This document shows, piece by piece, positions 56,928 through 64,000 of a stretch of 64,000 nucleotides of DNA (the stretch's first letter is position 1; each line of letters starts with the position of its first letter). The DNA is taken from the NCBI RefSeq assembly GCF_044389085.1, contig NZ_JBIRXP010000009.1:1-64000 (forward strand). Direction: 5' to 3'. This stretch comes from Isoptericola sp044389085 (GTDB lineage Bacteria > Actinomycetota > Actinomycetes > Actinomycetales > Cellulomonadaceae). A program made the translations under genes and the position numbers. The notes under the pieces were generated by a model. It did no database searches, had not been told where the DNA came from, and worked only from the letters and a program-made list of their open reading frames with translations.

Positions 56928-58049
56928 TCAGGGGCGCCAGGTGGCGGCGACGGCGAGGAAGGCGTCGTTGGCCTCGACCTCGCCGATGCTCACACGCAGG
57001 CCGTCGCCCGCGAACGGGCGCACCAGGACGCCGGCGGCGGTGGCTTCGGCGGCGCGGTCCACGGTGTCCTCGCCGAGCGGGAGCCACACGAAGTTGGCGT
57101 GCGTCTCGGGCAGGTCCCAGCCCTGCTCGCGCAGGGCGGCGACGACGCGCTCACGCTCGGCGACGAGCGCGTCGACCCGCTCGCGCAGCTCGTGCTGGGC
57201 CACGGGCTCGAGGGAGGCCAGCGCCGCGCGCTGGGCGACGTGGTTGACGCCGAACGGGGTGGAGACCGCGCGGATCCCCGCGGCGAGGCGCGGCTCGGCG
57301 ACGGCGTAGCCCACGCGCAGGCCCGCCAGCCCGTACGCCTTGGACAGCGTGCGCAGCAGGACGACGTTCGGGTGCCGCCGGAGCAGGTCGACACCCTCGG
57401 GCGCCTGCGGGTCGCGCACGAACTCGAGGTACGCCTCGTCCACGATCACCAGCACGTCGCGGGGCACGGCGGCGAGGAGCTCCTCGAGCTCGTCCGCGTG
57501 CACCACGGGCCCGGTGGGGTTGTTCGGCGTGCAGACCATGACCACGCGCGTGCGCGGCGTGACGGCGGCGGCCATCGCCGGCAGGTCGAGCCGGCCGTCC
57601 GCGCGGACCGGCACCGTCACCGCGACGCCGCCCGCGACGGCGACGACGATCGGGTAGGCCTCGAACGAGCGCCACGGGAACACGACCTCGTCGCCGTGCT
57701 CGACGACGGCCTGCAGCACGTGCGCCAGCACGGCCACCGAGCCGTTGCCCACGACGACCTGGTCCGCCCGGACGCCGACGTGCGCCGCCAGCGCCTCGAC
57801 CAGCTCGGTCGCGTACATGTCGGGGTAGCGGTTGGTCTCCTCGGCCGCGCGCGTGATGGCCTCGAGGACGGACGGCAGCGGCGGGTACGGGTTCTCGTTC
57901 GACGACAGCTTCCACAGCTGCGCGCCCTCCGCGGGCCGCGCGCCCGGCACGTACGCGGGCAGCGCGGCGACGGCGGCGCGCAGGGGGACGGTCGAGGCGG
58001 GAGCGACGTGCGGGTCAGCGGGGGTGGTCACAGCGATCAAGGATGCCAC
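56928..58049 (-). CDS. hisC: Histidinol-phosphate/aromatic aminotransferase
   Basis: 373 residues, class I/II aminotransferase. SSNENPYPPLPSVLEAI, RYPDMYATELVEALAAH, VVVGNGSVAVLAHVLQAV, VCTPNNPTGPVV, DEAYLEFV and the PLP Lys in RTLSKAYGLAGLRVGYA are HisC marks. An isolated copy away from other his genes may instead be the aromatic amino acid aminotransferase of actinobacteria (PatA type). The gene starts 16 bp from array B. Confidence 0.78.
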   Translation of the reverse strand: MASLIAVTTPADPHVAPASTVPLRAAVAALPAYVPGARPAEGAQLWKLSSNENPYPPLPSVLEAITRAAEETNRYPDMYATELVEALAAHVGVRADQVVVGNGSVAVLAHVLQAVVEHGDEVVFPWRSFEAYPIVVAVAGGVAVTVPVRADGRLDLPAMAAAVTPRTRVVMVCTPNNPTGPVVHADELEELLAAVPRDVLVIVDEAYLEFVRDPQAPEGVDLLRRHPNVVLLRTLSKAYGLAGLRVGYAVAEPRLAAGIRAVSTPFGVNHVAQRAALASLEPVAQHELRERVDALVAERERVVAALREQGWDLPETHANFVWLPLGEDTVDRAAEATAAGVLVRPFAGDGLRVSIGEVEANDAFLAVAATWRP

Positions 58050-58064
58050 CCGCGTGGGGTGGCC

Positions 58065-58197
58065 GAGGTAGTCGCTCCCGCCGCGCGGTAGTACCGCCCT
58101 CGCCGAGGTAGTACCTCGCGAAGACCCGTACTACCTCGGCAGGTCTCGCACTATCTCGGCGCGATCCGTACTACCTCGCGAGGGTGGGTACTACCTC
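58065..58197. repeat. 20-bp-periodic GAGGTAGT array B (three direct, four inverted)
   Basis: Direct cores start at 58065, 58085 (GCGGTAGT variant) and 58105; inverted ACTACCTC cores start at 58130, 58150 (ACTATCTC variant), 58170 and 58190. All keep the exact 20-bp step. Pairs 3/4, 2/5 and 1/6 are symmetric about 58121. Spacers of about 10 bp differ. The array lies between hisC and the ATP-grasp gene, and the latter ends inside it: its TAG stop (58171-58173) is part of the sixth core. Confidence 0.9.
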
Positions 58198-59127
58198 GGC
58201 GGGGTCGCGCACCAGGCCGGCGAAGAACCGGGCGATCGCGTCGGCCGCCGACACCTCGACGGCCTCCTCGACGTCCGGGCTGTAGTTGGTGTTCGTGTTG
58301 ATGTCGTACGGCACGGTGCGCCCGTCGACCGTCTCGAAGAACTCGACGCCGGCGATCTCGATCCCCTGCTCCGCGAGCAGGCGCTCGAGCCGGGCGACGA
58401 GGGGGTGCTCGGCCGTGATCTCCGGCCGCAGGGCGAACAGGGGCGGCGGGGCGACGCCGTCGGCACCCGGCAGCGCGCACGCCTCCGCCGGGCACAGCTC
58501 GAACCCCGTCGAGGTGTCCACCCGGACGGCGTAGTGGAACCGGCCGCCGACGAACTCCGCCCGCGTGACGAACGGCTCCGGCGCGACGAGCAGCTCCTGC
58601 AGCAGCCACACGCCGTCCACCGGGTCCTCGAGGAGCCCGGCGTCCAGCGCGGCGCCGAAGGACCCGACGTCGTCGAACCGCTGCACCCCGAGCCCCTTGC
58701 CGCCGCGGTTGTGCTTGGTGATGAACGGTGCGCCGAACCGTTCGGCCGCCGCCCGCAGGGCCGCGCGGTCCGTGACCGCGGTCGTGCGCGGCACGTCGAG
58801 CCCGGCCGCGCGCAGCAGGCTGTACTGGCGCACCTTGCTCACCTCGAGCGCGGCCGCCCGCGTCCCGTTCACGACCCGGCGCCCCGCCGACTCCGCGCGG
58901 GACAGCACCGCCTGCGCGGCCTCCGGCGCGTGCGGGACGCCGCGGGTGTGCGCGGACGCGCTGAGCCGGGACCAGTGCACCGCCCGGGGCGGCGCCTCGG
59001 CGAGGTCCAGCGTGACGTCGCCCAGGTGCCAGGGCTCCAGGGGCACGCCGGCGCGCTCGAAGGCCCGCTCGAACGGCGGCAGCCAGTCGGGGTTGTCGTG
59101 CAGGACGAGGACGGACGGCTCGCTCAC
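58171..59127 (-). CDS. ATP-grasp (RimK-like) protein
   Basis: 318 residues. ATP-grasp lysine/glycine-rich loop KHNRGGKGLGVQRF, LLQELLVAPEPFVTRAEFVGG, and the metal-binding end VEFFETVDGRTVPYDINTNTNYS with the Asn ligand. RimK-like enzymes ligate amino acids to carboxylate acceptors, and the substrate here is unknown. Its final residues (PAEVVPTLAR) and TAG stop are encoded by two repeat cores of array B. Confidence 0.75.
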   Translation of the reverse strand: MSEPSVLVLHDNPDWLPPFERAFERAGVPLEPWHLGDVTLDLAEAPPRAVHWSRLSASAHTRGVPHAPEAAQAVLSRAESAGRRVVNGTRAAALEVSKVRQYSLLRAAGLDVPRTTAVTDRAALRAAAERFGAPFITKHNRGGKGLGVQRFDDVGSFGAALDAGLLEDPVDGVWLLQELLVAPEPFVTRAEFVGGRFHYAVRVDTSTGFELCPAEACALPGADGVAPPPLFALRPEITAEHPLVARLERLLAEQGIEIAGVEFFETVDGRTVPYDINTNTNYSPDVEEAVEVSAADAIARFFAGLVRDPAEVVPTLAR

Positions 59128-59249
59128 CCGGCGAGCCTACGCGCGGGCGCCCGCGGCGAGCAGCCCAGGCCCTGTGCCGAGCAGCCCGGGGACCCTCGCA
59201 CCGAGCGTCGTGCCCGGCCCTGGCCGCCGTGACGTGCCACGATGACGGG

Positions 59250-59648
59250 ATGAACTTCATCGTCCGCACCCTCGTCACGGCCGTGGCGCTGTGGCTGAGC
59301 GACCTGATCTTCACCAACCTCGAGATCCTGCCCCCGTACGACGGCGACAACGTGCTGGAGTACGTCCTGGCGGTGCTCGGCGTGGCGCTGGTGTTCACCC
59401 TCATCAGCAGCTTCGTGAAGCCGATCGTCAGCATCATCTCGATCCCGTTGCTCATCCTCACGCTGGGGCTCTTCTACCTGGTCATCAACGCCTTCGTGCT
59501 CTGGCTCACCACGTGGATCACGGACCAGGGGTGGTTCGGCGACTGGGGTGTCGACGTCACGGGAGGGTTCTGGTGGTTCGTCTGGATCGCCCTCATCCTC
59601 GCCGTCCTGCAGGCGATCATCGGCGCGTTCGCGCCGAAGAAGGGCTGA
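59250..59648 (+). CDS. Phage holin family 4-type membrane protein
   Basis: 132 residues, ATG 59250. Four hydrophobic segments (VRTLVTAVALWLSDLIF, VLAVLGVALVFTLISSFV, LLILTLGLFYLVINAFVLWL, WWFVWIALILAVLQAIIG). The KPIVSIISIPLLILTLGLF stretch is the signature of the Phage_holin_4_2 group, common as single chromosomal genes in actinobacteria. No phage context, and the function is unclear. Divergent from the ATP-grasp gene. Confidence 0.78.
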   Translation: MNFIVRTLVTAVALWLSDLIFTNLEILPPYDGDNVLEYVLAVLGVALVFTLISSFVKPIVSIISIPLLILTLGLFYLVINAFVLWLTTWITDQGWFGDWGVDVTGGFWWFVWIALILAVLQAIIGAFAPKKG

Positions 59649-59667
59649 TCGCGCGGCCCTGCGCACC

Positions 59668-61404
59668 TCAGTGCCATGTCGCCCCCGTCGGGTTCCCCGG
59701 CGGGGGCGACGTCGTCCCGGGCACCGTCCCGAGCGTCCCCGGGCCTGGTCCTGGGCCTGGGCCGGGGGCCAGCACCACGGGCGGTGCCGGGTCCACGCGC
59801 CGCGCCGTGAAGAACCGCGTGCGTGCCCGCGTGCCCCCGAGCAGCTGGTCGAGGCGCGCCGTCACCCCCGTGACGCGCACGTTCCCGGTCCGTTCGGCGG
59901 CGGCCAGCGTGCGCAGGTGGGTCGGCATGGCGTGCGCCAGGGCGATGCTGCCGGCCGCCGCGACGTCGGCCGGGTCGGACGAGTCCTGCAGCCGGCGCCC
60001 GACGGTGACGCGGTCCACGGTGGCGGGCCCCTCCCGGAGGGACCGGCCGTCCACGTTCTCGACCAGGCTCTCCTCGTTCTCCACGTGCAGCACCGGCACC
60101 CCCGCCGGGAGGTCGAACGTGGCGGTCGGCGCCCCCGCGGTCACCACCCCGCCGACCGGGTGCCGCGCACGGAACCCCGGCGACGCCGCGAGCGCCGCCG
60201 CGGAGATCCCGCCGAGGCTGTGCCCCACCAGCAGCACCGGCTCGTCCGGGGCCGCGCCCGCCGCGTCGAGGGCCTGCTCCACGGCCACGGACACGTCCGC
60301 CGTCTCGTGGGCCATGAGGCTCAGGTCGGTCGCCGCGTCGAACGGGTTCGCCGCCGACAGGAAGCGCTGGGTGCCGGGGATCAGCACGGTCCACGACGTG
60401 CTCCCGTCCGCGTGCACGACCTCCTCCACCGCGAGCGTGCCCGCCGGGACGCCGGCCGCGGGCCGGTCGACGACGCCGCTGCCCTGGGGGTAGAGGTCCG
60501 CGGTGCGGGCCAGCGCCTCCGCCACGGTCCCCGCGGGGCGGTCGGCCCATGCCGGACGCGGGCCGGCGAGGTCGTCGTCGCCCAGGGCCACCACCTGCGG
60601 CACGGCCGCCGGCAGCAGCGCGGCCACGACGTCGGACAGCGAGGCCGCGCCCCGGGTGACGGGGTCGAGCCCGGCCGGGCCCTCCGCGATCACGCGCCGC
60701 AGGTCCTGCCAGGTCGGCGGACGGGTGACGCCGAGGCCCGCCGCGAGACCCGCGACCGCCTCGTCCGACAGCGGGGCCAGCACGGGCCAGAGGTGAGCCA
60801 GGCGCCCGTCCGGGCCCGACGTCACGGGGGCCGTCGGCGGCTCGGGAGCGGGCGACGCGGGTGGCGGCGCCGCCGTCGCGCCCGGGGACGGCGTGCGCCC
60901 GCCCGTCGACGCACCGCGGACGGCGGCGGCCCCGGAGGTGACGCCGAGCACCGGCAGCGCGCGCCACCCGAGCCACGCCCCCGCCACCCCTGCGAGCAGC
61001 GTGACCGCCCCCTCGGCGGCCCGCTGCGCCGTGTTCTCCGCGTCCCGGTACAGGCCGGCGGCGAACCGTAGGCGGCGGGCGCTCCGTTCGGCCTCCTGGG
61101 TGCGCGCGGTCAGCCTGGCGCTCGCCTCGTCCAGCAGGGCGGCGGCCGCCTCGCGGCGCGCGGCCGCCACGACGTCGGGCGCGGCGGGAACGGGCACGGA
61201 GGGCGCGACGACCGGGTCGGGGGCCCAGACCGCGCCCCGCAGGGTCCCCGACCCGCCGAGGCACCGGTGGGACGCCCGGCGCAGCCGCTCCGCCGCCGCG
61301 TCGAGCAGCACGGCCGCCCCCTCGACGGCCTCCGCGTCGACGCGCGAGACGCCGCGCCCTCCGGCGACGGCCAGCGTCTCCTCGGGCGGCAGCCCGCGCG
61401 TCAC
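59668..61404 (-). CDS. Lipase/alpha-beta hydrolase following a WXG100-like gene
   Basis: 578 residues from a GTG overlapping the stop of the WXG100-like gene. The N-terminal ~170 residues are helical (RLRRASHRCLGG, ASARLTARTQEAERSARRL) like WXG/LXG-type secretion domains, with a hydrophobic segment near 160-185, then a Pro/Ala linker and an alpha/beta hydrolase domain with the lipase elbow VGHSLGG (Ser396). A C-terminal Pro/Gly-rich tail follows. It could be a T7SS-associated hydrolase; no secretion genes are near. Confidence 0.68.
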   Translation of the reverse strand: MTRGLPPEETLAVAGGRGVSRVDAEAVEGAAVLLDAAAERLRRASHRCLGGSGTLRGAVWAPDPVVAPSVPVPAAPDVVAAARREAAAALLDEASARLTARTQEAERSARRLRFAAGLYRDAENTAQRAAEGAVTLLAGVAGAWLGWRALPVLGVTSGAAAVRGASTGGRTPSPGATAAPPPASPAPEPPTAPVTSGPDGRLAHLWPVLAPLSDEAVAGLAAGLGVTRPPTWQDLRRVIAEGPAGLDPVTRGAASLSDVVAALLPAAVPQVVALGDDDLAGPRPAWADRPAGTVAEALARTADLYPQGSGVVDRPAAGVPAGTLAVEEVVHADGSTSWTVLIPGTQRFLSAANPFDAATDLSLMAHETADVSVAVEQALDAAGAAPDEPVLLVGHSLGGISAAALAASPGFRARHPVGGVVTAGAPTATFDLPAGVPVLHVENEESLVENVDGRSLREGPATVDRVTVGRRLQDSSDPADVAAAGSIALAHAMPTHLRTLAAAERTGNVRVTGVTARLDQLLGGTRARTRFFTARRVDPAPPVVLAPGPGPGPGPGTLGTVPGTTSPPPGNPTGATWH

Positions 61405-61628
61405 CGGGCCAGCATCCCTGCGGCGTCGTCGAGGAGGCGGAGGTCGGCGTCGAGGCCGGCGAGCAGGGCGGCGACGTCGTCCCGGAACCGGTCGGCCGCC
61501 GTCGACTCCCAGGCCACCGCGAGGCTGCGCCGCGCGCTCGCGGCGGCGTCGTCGACGTCCCACCGCGCCGCGAGGGCCTGGTCGCGGGCGGCGCTCGGGA
61601 ACGGGGACGGCGGGGCGGGTGAGGTCAT
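61401..61628 (-). CDS. WXG100-like small protein
   Basis: 75 residues. Short alpha-helical hairpin with AWESTAADRFRDDVAALLAG, the W-E-S turn of WXG100-like proteins being WES, and LDADLRLLDDAAGML in the second helix. TAGCGT, 7 bp before the ATG on the minus strand (61641-61636), gives a leaderless promoter. Coupled by GTGA to the hydrolase gene. Confidence 0.6.
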   Translation of the reverse strand: MTSPAPPSPFPSAARDQALAARWDVDDAAASARRSLAVAWESTAADRFRDDVAALLAGLDADLRLLDDAAGMLAR

Positions 61629-61755
61629 GCCCGCGACGCTAGGCCGCGAGCCCGCGGCCGCTCCCCGTCCCGACGCGACCTGTGGACGGCCTGCACCTGG
61701 GGACAGGCTCCGTGCCGCACCGCTTCGCGGCCGCGTCCGGCGACGCCGACCTCGG

Positions 61756-61819
61756 CGTTGTGAGCGCGATTTCGGGGGCTTTCCGTGGCCTGAATGTCCC
61801 CGAAATCGCGCTCACAACG
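61756..61819. repeat. Perfect palindromic element family 1 upstream of purB
   Basis: Perfect 22-bp arms: 61756-61777 (CGTTGTGAGCGCGATTTCGG then GG) and 61798-61819 (its exact complement), with a 20-nt loop. A diverged copy is at 22-84. Here it lies between divergent genes, so it is not a simple terminator. Confidence 0.85.
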
Positions 61820-61836
61820 GCCGGCCGGGCCCGTGG

Positions 61837-61842
61837 GAGAAT
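61837..61842 (+). promoter_or_regulatory. -10-like box of leaderless purB
   Basis: GAGAAT with TGG just upstream, ending 7 bp before GTG 61850, in keeping with a leaderless start. No Shine-Dalgarno is seen before either GTG 61850 or ATG 61841. Confidence 0.4.
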
Positions 61843-61849
61843 GTGGGCC

Positions 61850-63343
61850 GTGACCTCCCCCGCGCCGCAGACCTCGCCGACAGAGTCCACAGCCGTCCCG
61901 ACCCGCGTCAGCCTCGCCGGCGTCACCCCGCCGATCGCCCTCGGACCGCTCGACGGCCGCTACCGCGCCGCCGTCGCGCCGCTGGTGGACCACCTCAGCG
62001 AGGCGGCGCTCAACCGGGCGCGCATCCACGTCGAGGTCGAGTGGCTGGTCACGCTGTGCAACGGCACGCAGGCCGCCCCGGGCGCGGTCGTCCCCGGCGC
62101 CCCCACGCTCACGGACGCCGAGATCGCCTACCTGCGGCAGATCCCCGCGACGTTCGGCGCGGACGAGATCGCCGAGCTGGCCGCGATCGAGCGCGAGACC
62201 GTGCACGACGTCAAGGCCGTCGAGTACTTCATCAAGCGCCGCATCGCCGCCGCGCCCGAGGTGCTGGGCACCACGAACCTGCCCGCCGCGAGCGAGCTCG
62301 TGCACTTCGCGTGCACGTCCGAGGACATCAACAACCTGTCGTACGCGCTCATGGTGCAGGGCGGGGTGCGCGACGTCTGGCTGCCCGCCGCGACCGCGCT
62401 GACCGACCAGCTGGCCGACATGGCCCGCGAGCACGCCGAGGTGCCGATGCTGAGCCGCACCCACGGGCAGCCGGCCACGCCGACCACGATGGGCAAGGAG
62501 CTCGCCGTCCTCGCGCACCGCCTGCGCCGCCAGCTGCGCCGGGTCGAGGGCGCCGAGTACCTGGGCAAGCTCAACGGCGCGACCGGCACCTACGGCGCGC
62601 ACTCCGTCGCCGTCCCCGGTGCCGACTGGCCGGCCGTGTCGAAGGCTTTCGTCGAGCACCTCGGCCTGGTCTGGAACCCGCTGACCACGCAGATCGAGTC
62701 GCACGACTGGCAGGCGGAGGTCTATGCCGACGTCGCCCGCTTCAACCGCATCCTGCACAACCTCGCGACCGACGTGTGGACGTACATCTCGCTCGGCTTC
62801 TTCACGCAGATCCCGGTGGCGGGCGCGACCGGCTCGTCGACGATGCCGCACAAGGTCAACCCGATCCGGTTCGAGAACGCCGAGGCGAACCTCGAGATCT
62901 CGTGCTCGCTGCTCGACACGCTGTCGGCCACCCTGGTGACGTCCCGCCTGCAGCGCGACCTCACCGACTCCACCACGCAGCGCAACATCGGCCCGGCGTT
63001 CGGCCACTCGCTGCTCGCCATCGACAACGTGCGCCGCGGCCTCAAGGCGCTCAACGTCAACGTCGCGCTCATGGCCGACGACCTCGACCACAACTGGGAG
63101 GTGCTCGGCGAGCCCGTCCAGTCGGCGATGCGCGCCGCCTCCGTCGCGGGCGTCGAGGGCATGGAGAACCCGTACGAGCGCCTCAAGGAGCTCACGCGCG
63201 GCCAGCGGGTCGACGCGGCACGGATGCGCGAGTTCGTCGCCGGTCTCGGCCTGCCCGACGACGTCGCGGCGCGCCTCGCGGACCTCACGCCCGCGTCGTA
63301 CACCGGCATCGCCGCGCGACTGGTCGAGGACTACCTCGCCTGA
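61850..63343 (+). CDS. purB: Adenylosuccinate lyase
   Basis: 497 residues from GTG 61850 (ATG 61841 gives 500). It shows ALGPLDGRYRAAVAPL, FACTSEDINNLSYALM, LSRTHGQPATPTTMGKEL, LNGATGTYGAH, and the fumarase-superfamily signature GSSTMPHKVNPIRFENAEAN with the catalytic Ser, then RNIGPAFGHSLLA and PYERLKELTRG. It converts SAICAR to AICAR and adenylosuccinate to AMP in purine synthesis. It appears alone and leaderless, downstream of a palindromic element. Confidence 0.92.
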   Translation: MTSPAPQTSPTESTAVPTRVSLAGVTPPIALGPLDGRYRAAVAPLVDHLSEAALNRARIHVEVEWLVTLCNGTQAAPGAVVPGAPTLTDAEIAYLRQIPATFGADEIAELAAIERETVHDVKAVEYFIKRRIAAAPEVLGTTNLPAASELVHFACTSEDINNLSYALMVQGGVRDVWLPAATALTDQLADMAREHAEVPMLSRTHGQPATPTTMGKELAVLAHRLRRQLRRVEGAEYLGKLNGATGTYGAHSVAVPGADWPAVSKAFVEHLGLVWNPLTTQIESHDWQAEVYADVARFNRILHNLATDVWTYISLGFFTQIPVAGATGSSTMPHKVNPIRFENAEANLEISCSLLDTLSATLVTSRLQRDLTDSTTQRNIGPAFGHSLLAIDNVRRGLKALNVNVALMADDLDHNWEVLGEPVQSAMRAASVAGVEGMENPYERLKELTRGQRVDAARMREFVAGLGLPDDVAARLADLTPASYTGIAARLVEDYLA

Positions 63344-63445
63344 GGGGCCCGAGCAGGCCCACCCGAAGCGTTTAGGGCGCACCGCTCCGCGCCGTCGCGC
63401 TCCTAGCGTGGCTCCGTCCGCACCCACGACGCGACGGAGCCTCGC

Positions 63446-64000
63446 ATGCGTACCGCACCACGCCCTCGACCGAACGCCCGGGTCGCAGCCCTCACCGCGG
63501 CAGCCCTCGTGGGCGGCGGCGGCCTCGCCGCCGGCGCCGTCGGCCTCGCCACGTCGGCGGCCGGCGCGACGACGGCCTGCGAGGTGGACTACGTCGTGAC
63601 GAGCTCGTGGACGGGCGGGTTCCAGGCCGACGTCACGCTGACCAACCTGGGCGACGCCCGCACCGGCTGGGAGGTCGCCTGGCAGCAGGCCGACGGGGCC
63701 TCGGTCTCCCAGGTCTGGAACGGGCGGCTCACGCAGGACGGCGCGCAGGTCCGCGTGTCCGACGTCGGTTGGAACGGCACGCTGGCGACGGGCGCGACGG
63801 CGTCGTTCGGGCTGATCGGCACCTCCTCGGGGGCGGCCACGGTGCCGGCGGGCTTCAGCCTCGACGGCGTCGACTGCACGGGCGCCGTCCCGACGACGGA
63901 CCCGTCGGACCCGCCCACGGAGCCGACCGACCCGCCCACCGAGCAGCCCGGCGGGCCCGGTGACGCCGCGTTCTTCGTGGACGAGGGCACGCAGGCGTGG
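63446..64000 (+). CDS. Secreted protein starting with a CBM2 domain (cut by window end)
   Basis: 185 codons from ATG 63446, open at the right edge. A signal peptide (GGGGLAAGAVGLATSAAGA) is followed by a family 2 carbohydrate-binding module with CEVDYVVTSSWTGGFQADVT, LTNLGDARTGWEVAWQ, VWNGRLTQDG, VGWNGTLATGATASFGLIG and DGVDC (paired Cys), then a Pro/Thr linker. The catalytic part begins FFVDEGTQAW, which would fit a GH6 cellulase, but too little is visible. No gene was seen in 63344-63445. Confidence 0.8.
   Translation, partial: MRTAPRPRPNARVAALTAAALVGGGGLAAGAVGLATSAAGATTACEVDYVVTSSWTGGFQADVTLTNLGDARTGWEVAWQQADGASVSQVWNGRLTQDGAQVRVSDVGWNGTLATGATASFGLIGTSSGAATVPAGFSLDGVDCTGAVPTTDPSDPPTEPTDPPTEQPGGPGDAAFFVDEGTQAW

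Noticed and set aside
1..64000. tRNA or rRNA genes
   Set aside because: I saw no tRNA-like cloverleaf with a conserved T-loop and no rRNA segments in the window; a covariance search would be decisive.

Overview
The window is very GC-rich (roughly 74% by eye) and almost wholly coding, with many 4-bp ATGA/GTGA gene overlaps, frequent GTG starts and several probable leaderless transcripts. Gene content (secreted CBM2 protein, LPxTG-type cell-wall protein, WXG100-like protein, bkd-type dehydrogenase, sugar ABC transporter without its own ATPase) points to an actinobacterium of the Cellulomonadaceae/Promicromonosporaceae type (Cellulomonas, Cellulosimicrobium, Isoptericola). This is inferred from gene content and composition only. 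No rRNA, tRNA, CRISPR array, transposase or phage module was seen.

Layout. 0.1-2.7 kb: small enzymes and GntR/TetR regulators, with fragments of RibD/DHFR-like genes. 2.7-8.4 kb: an L-fucose catabolic cluster (mutarotase, diketo-deoxyfuconate hydrolase, aldo/keto reductase, SDR, lactonase) divergent from an alpha-L-fucosidase; only the fuconate dehydratase is missing. 8.4-12.2 kb: a membrane protein, an orphan ThDP enzyme and a RibD-like reductase. 12.4-15.1 kb: 3-hydroxybenzoate 4-monooxygenase (mobA) divergent from an IclR regulator with two operator-like sites. 16.2-24.3 kb: a tightly coupled seven-gene homoprotocatechuate meta-cleavage operon whose first gene is an unusual FAH-RraA fusion. 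24.4-29.7 kb: a frameshifted sodium:alanine symporter and a bkd-type E1-alpha/E1-beta/E2 operon. 30.8-41.7 kb: a glycan-use region with GH36 alpha-galactosidase, sugar ABC permeases and binding protein, a secreted BNR-type beta-propeller protein, an FAD-dependent oxidoreductase and a LacI-like sensor without a full DNA-binding domain. 41.7-46.3 kb: DeoR regulator/acetyl-esterase pair, an ArsR/SRPBCC operon and an alanine-type aminotransferase. 46.4-56.8 kb: a sortase-type von Willebrand A surface protein, a Fic protein, a TetR/cupin/methyltransferase group, a split transketolase and pyruvate oxidase. 56.9-64 kb: HisC-like aminotransferase, an ATP-grasp protein, a holin-family membrane protein, a WXG100-like/lipase pair, purB, and the start of a CBM2 secreted protein cut by the window end.

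The most unusual signal is outside the genes. Two arrays (24274-24411 and 58065-58197) each hold seven copies of a core near SCGAGGTAGT placed exactly every 20 bp, in direct then inverted orientation, nested about a centre while the 10-bp spacers vary. In both, one core supplies the TAG stop codon of the flanking gene. Other palindromic elements occur at 22-84 and 61756-61819 (one family), 12333-12390, 30728-30797 and, in frame, inside the bkd E2 gene (26996-27121).

Two stretches (1-17 and 56785-56921) are long G/C homopolymers that look like assembly artefacts.
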